A stretch of DNA of 36,196 nucleotides, from contig CALBGU010000265.1 in NCBI GenBank assembly GCA_937893155.1, forward strand, positions 1 to 36,196, in the 5' to 3' direction. Below, piece by piece: positions 30,172 through 36,196 of this stretch. The stretch is from an uncultured Treponema sp. (GTDB lineage: Bacteria; Spirochaetota; Spirochaetia; Treponematales; Treponemataceae). The number at the start of each line of letters is the position of its first letter. Position 1 is the stretch's first letter. The notes under the pieces are model-generated. The model was not told the origin of the DNA and searched no databases. It saw only the letters and a program-made list of their open reading frames with translations. The translations under genes and the position numbers were made by a program.

Positions 30172-31770
30172 CTAGATGTTTTCAACTGCCGCCTTTAAGA
30201 CAGGCAAGCCCGCTTTGTAATTCTTAAAGAACGCATTAAAGCCGTCGATGTCCTTTTGCTCTGGCGCGACCGTCGTTTTCTTTGCCGAGGCGAACACCTC
30301 ATCATTAAGCCAATCGCTCAAAGCCTTGCCATTCCCGCGCACCAAATACGCCGCGAGCAGTGCCATGCCCCACGGACCGCCCTCGCCAGCCGTTTCCAAA
30401 GCCGACACGCTTGTGTGCATAGCCGCCGCCATCACCTTCAAGCCCACGTCTGCCGTCTTGAAAAATCCGCCGTGCCCCGTGAGGCTGTCGATTTTGACTT
30501 TCTCGTTGTCAAAGAGAATATCCATTCCCGTGCGGAGCGCGCCGAGAGCCGTGAAGAGCTGGGAGCGCATAAAATTGCTGAGCGTGAAATGGTTTTCTTG
30601 CTTGCGGAGGAAAATCGTGCGACCTTCGCTGAAGCCCGTCATACTCTCGCCAGAGATGTAGTTGTACGGGATAAGTCCGCCGCAGTCCGCGTCCGCCGTG
30701 AGTGCCGTCGAAAGCAATTTGTCGTACAGCTCGCCCTTTTTCACCTCGAAACCGAGCGTTGAAACGACCTCGCCGAAGAGCTTAATCCACTTGTCGTATT
30801 CGCCCGTGCAGTTGTTCGCGTGCGCCATCGCCACAAGCGAGCCGTCTGGCGTAGTTACGAGGTCGATAAGAGAGTTATACGCCTTGCTCAGCTCTTTTTC
30901 CAGCACGACCATCGCGAACACCGACGTTCCCGCCGACACGTTGCCCGTTCTCACTTTCACGCTGTTCGTTGCGACCATTCCCGTGCCTGCGTCGCCCTCG
31001 CTTGCGCAAAGGGGAATGCCTGCTTCAAGGTCGCCGTCTTTGTCGAGCAGAGCCGCGCCCGCATTCGTGAGTGAGCCAGCGTTTTCGCCCGCGCTCAAGA
31101 CCTTCGGCAGAACATCTTCGAGCTTCCACGGCATTTCTTTGATTTCAGGAAGATTGTCGAACTTTGCAATCATCGCCGCGTTGTAATTTTTCGTCGCCGT
31201 ATCAATCGGGAAAATCCCCGACGCGTCGCCGATACCCGTAATCTTTTCGCCCGTGAGCCTCCAGTGAATGAAGCCGTCAAGCGTGGTTACGAACGCGACA
31301 TTTTTGACGTGCGCTTCTTTTTTGAGCACCGCCTGATACAAATGCGCGATTGTCCAGCGTTCAGGAATCGGGTAGTTGAAGAGCGCAGAGAGCTTTTCGC
31401 TTGCCTCGCCCGTAATCGTGTTGCGCCATGTGCGGAACGGAGTGAGCAGCGTATCGTTTTTGTCGAACGCCAAGTATCCGTGCATCATCGCGCTCACGCC
31501 CATTGCGCCGAGCTTTTTGAGCGTAACGCCGTATTTTTCGCGAACGTCCCTCTTCATATCCGCGTAGCACGTCTGCAATCCCGTAAGGATTTCGTCCATC
31601 GAATACGTCCACACGCCGTCCACGAGTGAGTTTTCCCAATCGAATGCACCCGTGGCAATCGGCGCGTTGTTGCTCGCGATAAGCACCGCCTTAATGCGCG
31701 TCGAGCCGAACTCAATGCCCAAACACGCCTTGCCCTCTTCAATTTCCTTTGCGATTTCGTTTTTATCCAT
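30172..31770 (-). CDS. araB: FGGY-family carbohydrate kinase, probable L-ribulokinase
   Basis: The 532-residue protein is an FGGY sugar kinase: N-terminal phosphate-binding strand LGIEFGSTRIKAVLI, a second ATPase-fold half with RTGNVSAGTSVFAMVV, and the C-terminal adenosine region TGHGGFFKTADVGLKVMAAA plus GEGGPWGMALLAAYL. Placement between a LacI-type regulator and araA/araD points to L-ribulose phosphorylation, the second step of arabinose use. Classical E. coli AraB differs in sequence, but many Firmicutes and spirochaetes use this FGGY form. ATG 31770 has GGGGGA 6 nt upstream. Xylulokinase activity cannot be excluded from sequence alone. Confidence 0.8.
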   Translation of the reverse strand: MDKNEIAKEIEEGKACLGIEFGSTRIKAVLIASNNAPIATGAFDWENSLVDGVWTYSMDEILTGLQTCYADMKRDVREKYGVTLKKLGAMGVSAMMHGYLAFDKNDTLLTPFRTWRNTITGEASEKLSALFNYPIPERWTIAHLYQAVLKKEAHVKNVAFVTTLDGFIHWRLTGEKITGIGDASGIFPIDTATKNYNAAMIAKFDNLPEIKEMPWKLEDVLPKVLSAGENAGSLTNAGAALLDKDGDLEAGIPLCASEGDAGTGMVATNSVKVRTGNVSAGTSVFAMVVLEKELSKAYNSLIDLVTTPDGSLVAMAHANNCTGEYDKWIKLFGEVVSTLGFEVKKGELYDKLLSTALTADADCGGLIPYNYISGESMTGFSEGRTIFLRKQENHFTLSNFMRSQLFTALGALRTGMDILFDNEKVKIDSLTGHGGFFKTADVGLKVMAAAMHTSVSALETAGEGGPWGMALLAAYLVRGNGKALSDWLNDEVFASAKKTTVAPEQKDIDGFNAFFKNYKAGLPVLKAAVENI

Positions 31771-31811
31771 CAAAATCCCCCAATATCAAGTTCTCTTTGA
31801 ATTTCTTTCTC

Positions 31812-31827
31812 ACACTTCTTTCAGTGT
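31812..31827. repeat. Small dyad ACACT/AGTGT between lacI and araB
   Basis: ACACT (31812-31816) and AGTGT (31823-31827) flank 6 nt in the 85-nt spacer after the regulator gene. The words partly match the ACAC..GTGT core at the regulator's own promoter, so it may be a second operator or just a hairpin. Confidence 0.35.
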
Positions 31828-31855
31828 CGTTCGCTATTGACTTTTACAAAACAGC

Positions 31856-32911
31856 CTATGGCTGCAAATTCTCTTTGAAATAAATGTCTATCGGTATATC
31901 GATTTTGCTCTGCGGCACTTCATTAAACACCAAATGCCGAAACAGCGTATGCAATGCGATTTTTCCTTGCTGCATCGGCTCTTGGTCAATCAAGCAATGT
32001 ATTTTCTCTTCGCGCAAAAGCCGCTCATTTTCGTCGATGAGGTCGAAGCCCGTAACCGCCACGCCCGCAATTCCGTGCTGTGCAATGTAATCCGCCACGA
32101 GCTGTACTTCCACGCTCACCGTGCAAATGCCTGCAATATCGCTGCGGGAAGCAAAAAGATTGTCGAGCGTTTTTGCGATAAGCTCTTTCTTTTTTTCTAT
32201 GCTGCAATTTTCCAAAATGATATGCGTTACCGTACAATTGTTCCTTTGCGAAAACCACGCACAAAAGCCCCGTGCTCGCTCGTTTTGGTTATACGCTCCG
32301 CCGTAGATTTCAATAACAGCATACGTCCCGCTTTTTTTGCCGAGCAACTCGGTGAGTTTTCCTGCCAAAAAACCCGCATTGTACGGGTTCTGCGTGATAA
32401 CCGAAAGCGGTTTATTTTTTGCGTCCTGATTGTTTTCAAACGCTTTGATTGAAGTATCAACCAAACAATACGGCTTTAGATTTTCCGCCTGCAAAAGCAG
32501 TTCGCACATCTTTTCTTGCATTACAGGCGCAATAATATACGCATTGCAATCAGATTGCGTCAGTGCGTCAAAACTGCTCGACAGCGATTTGTCGTCGTTT
32601 CGGTCGAAAAAAAACGGGTGCAATGAAAACGAAAACGATGACAATTCCGTTTTGCTGTAGTTTTGTGCGCCGTCAAACAGTTTGTTCCAGTAGCCTGACC
32701 CGCTCGACAACGACGGCAAGAGTATGCCGATTTTGCTCTGTACGTGCTTTTTGAGATGCTGCGCAAGTGCGTCTGGCTGATAACCGTGCTGGTCAATCAC
32801 CGCCCTGATTTTTGCTTCAGTTTCAGGATAGACATGCCCGCGAGCGTGAAGAACACGGTCTACCGTTGCGATTGAAAAACCTGATAATTTAGCAATTTCT
32901 GTTATCGTCAT
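31856..32911 (-). CDS. LacI/PurR-family transcriptional regulator of the arabinose cluster
   Basis: The 351-residue protein has an N-terminal LacI helix-turn-helix (MTITEIAKLSGFSIATVDRV, residues 1-20) with the hinge region QPDALAQHLKK, then a periplasmic-binding-protein-like sugar sensor domain (IGILLPSLSSGSGYWNKLF onward, with TGFDLIDENERLL near the end). It is first in the run regulator-araB-araA and probably controls it in response to a pentose. HTH helix 2 reads SIATVDRVLH, as in LacI members that recognise palindromic operators. A consensus promoter overlapping a TTAACAC/GTGTAA dyad lies upstream, suggesting autoregulation. The inducer is inferred only from neighbours. Confidence 0.87.
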   Translation of the reverse strand: MTITEIAKLSGFSIATVDRVLHARGHVYPETEAKIRAVIDQHGYQPDALAQHLKKHVQSKIGILLPSLSSGSGYWNKLFDGAQNYSKTELSSFSFSLHPFFFDRNDDKSLSSSFDALTQSDCNAYIIAPVMQEKMCELLLQAENLKPYCLVDTSIKAFENNQDAKNKPLSVITQNPYNAGFLAGKLTELLGKKSGTYAVIEIYGGAYNQNERARGFCAWFSQRNNCTVTHIILENCSIEKKKELIAKTLDNLFASRSDIAGICTVSVEVQLVADYIAQHGIAGVAVTGFDLIDENERLLREEKIHCLIDQEPMQQGKIALHTLFRHLVFNEVPQSKIDIPIDIYFKENLQP

Positions 32912-32936
32912 ACTCTGAAATCTCTTTATGTGTACG

Positions 32937-32973
32937 TTAACACAAGTGTAATGCCTGAATTATAATCTGTCAA
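32937..32973 (-). promoter_or_regulatory. Promoter with overlapping operator-like dyad for the LacI-type regulator
   Basis: Minus strand TTGACA (32973-32968), 17 nt, TACACT (32950-32945). TTAACACAAGTGTAA (32937-32951) overlaps the -10 and contains the dyad ACAC-AA-GTGT, a plausible LacI-family operator. The predicted start near 32938 gives a leader of about 27 nt before ATG 32911. Confidence 0.55.
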
Positions 32974-33022
32974 ATTCTTTTTTTACTTTTTTTGAAATAT
33001 ATCTATTTTTTTAAGGAGATAC

Positions 33023-33221
33023 CGAACATTCCTTTTTAAAAAGGCATTGTCGAACGAGTGAGAGCGGCATTTCTTATAAGGAAACGGTGTCATTTCTTAT
33101 AAGGAAATGATGTCGTTTCTTACCTAGTGACGATGGCTAAGCTTTATAAGAAATGGGTACGATTCTTTGTCTAAAATGAGGTACATTCTTTGTAAGGAAA
33201 TGGGGGCATTTCTTTGCATAG
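33023..33221. repeat. Array of about eight 23-bp degenerate palindromic units
   Basis: Units begin at 33045, 33068, 33091, 33114, 33137, 33160, 33184 and 33207 (23 bp, one step of 24), preceded by a 22-bp unit holding the perfect dyad CCTTTTTAAAAAGG (33031-33044). The best units read CATTTCTTATAAGGAAA plus 6 nt and form a CATTTC/GAAATG hairpin. It fills most of the 316-nt spacer between the LacI-type regulator and the genes to the right. I see no gene in this spacer; an AAGGAGA at 33012-33018 has no start codon behind it. Confidence 0.85.
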
Positions 33222-33227
33222 TTTTTT

Positions 33228-33464
33228 ATGGATACAAGTGATTGGGAAGATGAGGCTGAAACGGCGGTGAATGATGATTCTCTTTTGGCGTGGGCAAAGG
33301 AATATTTATCTGAAAAATACGCTAATGCGCCAAAGTCATTTTTGGAAGCGTACCGAGATGCGTATGACAAGGCGAAAGCGGAGATTTTTGCATTGCCGCC
33401 GCAGGAATTCAAGGCGCGGTTGATATGGCAAGCGGCGAATCAAAATCTGAGGGCGAAGATTTAA
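33228..33464 (+). CDS. Small hypothetical protein, probable fragment of a decayed gene
   Basis: The 78-residue protein (MDTSDWEDEAETAVNDDSLL...) is acidic at the start and helical, with no signal or membrane segment. It has no Shine-Dalgarno; the ATG follows directly on the 23-bp repeat array. Its end overlaps the next reading frame (from 33425) by 40 nt, and reading through with one base restored around 33460 would continue as DLKSFLLTSVLFDDAKQ. I do not recognise a domain. It may be the first piece of the broken gene at 33425-33815 or a small independent gene coupled to it. Confidence 0.45.
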   Translation: MDTSDWEDEAETAVNDDSLLAWAKEYLSEKYANAPKSFLEAYRDAYDKAKAEIFALPPQEFKARLIWQAANQNLRAKI

Positions 33465-33815
33465 AATCGTTTTTGCTCACGTCGGTTTTATTCGATGACG
33501 CAAAGCAAATTATTGTGCTGAAAGATGTTGCACCGCATTTTAACGAGCCTGTGATTGTTTCTTGCTTAAAAGAAATTGCTGAAAAAAGGCTGTAACGGCG
33601 GCGATGTGGAATTCGCAGTGAATCAAGCAATCGAAAACAGATACATTGCGTTTGCAAAACAGAACGACAGCGAAAGCCGCTTAACGTTCGATGATGTGAA
33701 AGCGGTGTTTGAAGACAAAGACACAAAGTCTGTTTCTGAAACACTAAAAGAAAAAATCGATGCGCTGCGGGCGGAATTGGCAAAATATCCGTTCCGAAAC
33801 GCAAGCAGAGAATAA
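33425..33815 (+). pseudogene. Frameshifted remnant resembling an AAA+ ATPase lid domain
   Basis: A 56-codon frame from ATG 33425 stops at 33595. A second frame, open from about 33576 to 33815, continues it if one A is removed from the A6 tract at 33581-33586. The joined protein reads KEIAEK then GCNGGDVEFAVNQAIENRYI, which resembles the C-terminal lid (sensor-2 helix) of AAA+ ATPases of the FtsH/p97 type. No Walker A or B motif exists anywhere in this region, so the ATPase core is missing. Either this is a decayed gene or the frame is restored by recoding or sequence correction. The AAA+ reading is by eye and tentative. Confidence 0.45.
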
Positions 33816-33828
33816 GGGAGATTGATAT

Positions 33829-33906
33829 ATGGGCGAAAGATTTGAAAAGGCGATGTGCTGAGAGTGCCGATTGGTGTGACCGCTCGGAGCGGCGGAACAT
33901 TACGGC
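33829..33906 (+). pseudogene. Frameshifted 5' end of the LRAT-domain gene
   Basis: GGGAG lies 7 nt before ATG 33829, but this frame (MGERFEKAMC) stops at once. A one-base-shifted frame reads GDVLRVPIGVTARSGG, the expected N-terminus of an LRAT-type domain, and a second shift near 33894 leads into EHYGVYVG, which carries the catalytic His. Thus the real start signals are present, but two small indels separate them from the body of the gene. Confidence 0.6.
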
Positions 33907-35175
33907 GTGTATGTGGGAAACGGGGAAGTAATTCATTTTTCTGCGGGCAATTTGAATCCTGCCGAAGCCGATATTAAACGCACAACGCTTGCAGAATTCG
34001 AGAAAGACGGAGAAGCTCGCCTTGATAATCAAGAAGCTGCGTGTTTTTCAAAAGACGAAATCGTAAAGCGTGCAGAAGCTCTGCTTGGCACACAGCAGGG
34101 AAAATATGACCTTGCGCTTAACAACTGCGAGCATTTTGCAAAATGGTGCAAGACGGGGAAAAAAGTATCTGACCAAGTGGAAGCTGTGAAAGAAACGGTG
34201 CCTTCGGGAGAGGAAATCCTTGAAACGTATTCGAATTTGAAAACGGCAAAGAAAACGCTGGCGGAACTTTTCAGCGCGAACAAAGTGCAAAAGGAACAAA
34301 CGTATGCAAAAATAAAAAAGCGTACGAAAGAACTTCTTGACGATTATGACAATCGCGAGAGCGGCACTACAGCGGAAGACTGGATTTCTAAGACGTTCGA
34401 CACGCTCAATCCGATTAAGACGACGGCGGAGTCTGTGAACGATTACATCAACGACGTGAAGAACGAGCTTTCAATAAACGATGCGTATCGCGAAGATTTG
34501 GCGCAGTCGGTGAAAAAAGGAATGCCTGTGTCGGTTTGGTTTATGAAAAACACCGAAAAAACGATTGGACGCAATGCAGGCGAGTTATATCTCAATCAAG
34601 CGCAAGCAGACATTTTTCGCGGCATTGAATCAGACTCGGCTGAACATACAGCAGAAACGGGCGTGCCTGCGAAACAGGGCTTTTGGGAATCGCTCGACAC
34701 AAAAGACCAATCGCAAAAGCAGAATGCAAAGATTGTGCTTGCAACGGGGCTGAAAATCTCGGGCGAAACCTTTTTGCATTGCGAAATTCCGACATCTGTT
34801 ACGGTTCCTGTGGCTTCAGCGGCGGTGGAAATCGGGTGTGCAGTAAAAGAGTGTGCGGCTGGCGAAATCAGCACGGCGAAGTGCATTGGAAAAGTTGCGA
34901 GCGAAGTTGCAATAGCGGGTGTGCATATTATTCAGCGGTCGGCTGTAAATGTGAAAGAAATTGCGTTGCATTCAGTTTCACAGGCAGCATCGCATATCAC
35001 AAAACGCATTGCGGGCGGCACGATAAAGCAGGCGAGCGCAACGGCAAAGCGTGAGATGAAATCGGCGTTCGGCGTTGCGGCAAAATCGTGCGCAGCAAAA
35101 GTGGCGAAAGTGGTTTCTGGTGGCGTAAAAGCGGCAGTAAGAGGTTTTGCAAAAGCATTTGGAGGAAAACGATGA
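33907..35175 (+). CDS. LRAT-domain (NlpC/P60-superfamily) protein with cationic Ala/Gly-rich C-terminus, N-terminally disrupted
   Basis: From GTG 33907 the open frame gives 422 residues. The first about 85 residues match an LRAT-type thiol acyltransferase/peptidase fold: YVGNGEVIHFS, then NNCEHFAKWC with the catalytic Cys74. The catalytic His (EHYGVYVG) is encoded just upstream at 33898-33900 but is cut off by frame changes. The middle (about 90-250) is charged and helical. The last about 130 residues alternate Ala/Gly/Val-rich amphipathic segments with many Lys/Arg (ITKRIAGGTIKQASATAK, ending FAKAFGGKR), which could associate with membranes. The stop overlaps the next ATG (ATGA), so it is coupled to the SUMF1 gene. 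As it stands it is probably inactive unless frameshifting restores the start. Confidence 0.65.
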   Translation: MYVGNGEVIHFSAGNLNPAEADIKRTTLAEFEKDGEARLDNQEAACFSKDEIVKRAEALLGTQQGKYDLALNNCEHFAKWCKTGKKVSDQVEAVKETVPSGEEILETYSNLKTAKKTLAELFSANKVQKEQTYAKIKKRTKELLDDYDNRESGTTAEDWISKTFDTLNPIKTTAESVNDYINDVKNELSINDAYREDLAQSVKKGMPVSVWFMKNTEKTIGRNAGELYLNQAQADIFRGIESDSAEHTAETGVPAKQGFWESLDTKDQSQKQNAKIVLATGLKISGETFLHCEIPTSVTVPVASAAVEIGCAVKECAAGEISTAKCIGKVASEVAIAGVHIIQRSAVNVKEIALHSVSQAASHITKRIAGGTIKQASATAKREMKSAFGVAAKSCAAKVAKVVSGGVKAAVRGFAKAFGGKR

Positions 35176-36071
35176 TATATACGATACAGAAACTGACGGA
35201 ATTGTATGAAAATGACGGATACGAGAGCGCAAAGGCGTATTTTGACGATTGGCAAGCGGCAAAAAAGGACATCACGCAAAAATATGCTACGGTAATGCTC
35301 TTTATGGCGCGGCTTTGTCTTGCAAAAGAACGCTTCGATGATTTATCGCAGTTTTTTAATGCTGGTGTGAATGTGGCAGAGAAGCAGGAAAAAATGCAAA
35401 CGCAAAAAATCTCTGCGGAAAAATCGCTTTCGATTGATATGGTAGATATTCCCGATAGCAATTTTAAGATGCTCCGAACTCCTGTAACGCAGAAACTGTA
35501 TTCTGCAATAATGGGCGAAAATCCCAGTTATTTCAAAGGCGATGAGAATCCTGTGGAAAGCGTGAGTTGGTACGACGCGATTTATTTTTGCAACAAGTTG
35601 AGCGAGAAGTTGGGCTATGAGCCTGTATATGCGGTGAATAAAAATACTGACGTAACAAAATGGAGATATACTCTGCATGAAGGCAATTCAATTTACGGCA
35701 CCATCACGCAGAATGAATCTGCAAACGGTTTTCGGCTGCCGACGCTGGACGAGTGGCAATATGCGGCAAAATGTGGGCAGAACTACATATATGCTGGGAG
35801 CAACTACCTTGATGAAGTGGGGTGGTATGAAGGCAACAGCGGAGACAAAACTCACCCTGTAGCGCAGAAAAAGCCGAACGGGTACGGGCTTTTTGATATG
35901 AGCGGCAACGTGTGGGAATGGGTGTGGAATTCCAACAACAGAGGAAACCGTTGGTACTGTGGCGGATACTCGTGTGGACAAGCAAGATGCTGTGCTGTCA
36001 GCTACTATGACAACTTCAGTGCTTCTTACTTCTCCAGCTACTTAGGTTTTCGCGTGGTGTGCAACAAATAA
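35172..36071 (+). CDS. SUMF1/formylglycine-generating-enzyme-fold protein, candidate DGR target
   Basis: The 299-residue protein has a helical N-terminal segment (about 1-85) and a C-terminal FGE-sulfatase/C-type-lectin-like domain (about 90-299). Landmarks are TPVTQKLYSAIMGENPSYF, VESVSWYDAIYFCNKLSEK, NGFRLPTLDEWQYAAK and GLFDMSGNVWEWVWN, ending LGFRVV. The catalytic cysteines of true FGE are not evident, so a binding role is likely. The C-terminal stretch before LGFRVV is rich in Tyr, Ser, Phe, Cys and Asn codons ending in C, as in variable regions of treponemal DGR targets such as TvpA. ATG 35172 has GGAGG 6 nt upstream and overlaps the LRAT-domain gene stop. No signal peptide is seen. Confidence 0.85.
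   Translation: MIYTIQKLTELYENDGYESAKAYFDDWQAAKKDITQKYATVMLFMARLCLAKERFDDLSQFFNAGVNVAEKQEKMQTQKISAEKSLSIDMVDIPDSNFKMLRTPVTQKLYSAIMGENPSYFKGDENPVESVSWYDAIYFCNKLSEKLGYEPVYAVNKNTDVTKWRYTLHEGNSIYGTITQNESANGFRLPTLDEWQYAAKCGQNYIYAGSNYLDEVGWYEGNSGDKTHPVAQKKPNGYGLFDMSGNVWEWVWNSNNRGNRWYCGGYSCGQARCCAVSYYDNFSASYFSSYLGFRVVCNK
35931..36041 (+). other. Candidate DGR variable region in the SUMF1 gene
   Basis: In codons 262-290 (35955-36041), 15 of 29 codons end in C (TAC, TGC, AGC, GAC, AAC, TTC, TCC, GTC, GGC), many of which are one or two A-substitutions away from AAC, while the preceding part of the gene freely uses TAT, AAT and TTT. Invariant-looking words CAVS and LGFRVV frame the region. This is what adenine-directed mutagenesis of AAC codons produces. 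No template repeat, Avd or reverse transcriptase lies in the window, so the assignment is inferential. Confidence 0.5.
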
Positions 36072-36094
36072 TTTTAGGCAGGGGCTATGCGCCC

Positions 36095-36123
36095 TTGCTG
36101 ATACGGCAGGGACGGGGTATAAT
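36095..36123 (+). promoter_or_regulatory. Promoter of the right-edge gene
   Basis: TTGCTG (36095-36100), 17 nt, TATAAT (36118-36123), followed by GGAGG (36130-36134) 7 nt before ATG 36142. An AGGGGC/GCCCTT-type hairpin lies upstream (about 36080-36096). Confidence 0.6.
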
Positions 36124-36141
36124 AGAAGCGGAGGTGTAGAG

Positions 36142-36196
36142 ATGCCGTATGCTGTTTTAGAAAGTAAAATAAGGACACTGCCCGAAGAGTATTATC
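36142..36196 (+). CDS. DUF2281-like small protein, truncated by the window edge
   Basis: Only 18 codons are visible: MPYAVLESKIRTLPEEYY. The pattern YAxLExKIxxLPEEY is typical of the N-terminus of DUF2281-type proteins, often antitoxin-like partners of PIN-domain toxins. It has its own promoter and a strong ribosome site, so it begins a new unit after the SUMF1 gene. The rest, and any toxin partner, lies outside the window. Confidence 0.6.
   Translation, partial: MPYAVLESKIRTLPEEYY

Overview
The window looks like a chromosomal segment from a host-associated Treponema (Spirochaetota). The grounds are a TamB-like gene followed by BamA, a large inner-membrane-anchored OmpA-domain protein, a treponemal-type beta-barrel protein, a TdeIII-like restriction enzyme and a formylglycine-generating-enzyme-fold (SUMF1) protein of the kind diversified in treponemes. 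Genus assignment is an inference from gene content. The first 24.5 kb are dense housekeeping and envelope genes. The last 12 kb are more accessory, with repeat-filled spacers, a restriction-modification system inside a sugar operon, and broken genes.

Layout. 1-8265 is all minus strand: an operon of DegT-like protein, NadK, RecN and a hypothetical protein cut by the left edge, driven by a consensus promoter at 4251-4279; an operon of RNase Z, ABC ATPase and a GldF/GldG-type fusion; and tRNA-Arg(UCU) with its terminator. 8314-13054 holds an acyl-CoA synthetase, the N-degron transferase Bpt, a beta-barrel outer membrane protein and a siroheme-type precorrin-2 dehydrogenase. 13250-22767 is the envelope block TamB, BamA, OmpA-domain protein. 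22792-24482 is a small queuosine-precursor salvage operon: promoter, preQ1-I-like leader, YhhQ transporter, radical SAM enzyme resembling queuine lyase. 24997-32911 is an L-arabinose cluster (LacI-type regulator, AraB, AraA, AraD) with a methyltransferase/endonuclease pair lodged between araA and araD. 33228-36196 carries remnants of an AAA+-type protein, an LRAT-domain protein with a frameshifted start, a SUMF1-domain protein whose C-terminus looks like a diversity-generating retroelement (DGR) target, and the start of a small DUF2281-like gene.

Cross-cutting structure. (1) At least five genes have a -10 box ending only 6-9 nt before the ATG and no Shine-Dalgarno, which implies leaderless mRNAs. 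(2) A dispersed palindrome beginning TGTCATT recurs in six spacers with different but self-complementary stems. (3) Three separate arrays share an exact 23-bp period built from small dyads. The strongest biological stories are the queuine/preQ1 salvage operon and the candidate DGR target paired with an LRAT-domain gene. No reverse transcriptase, integrase, transposase or CRISPR array is visible in the window.
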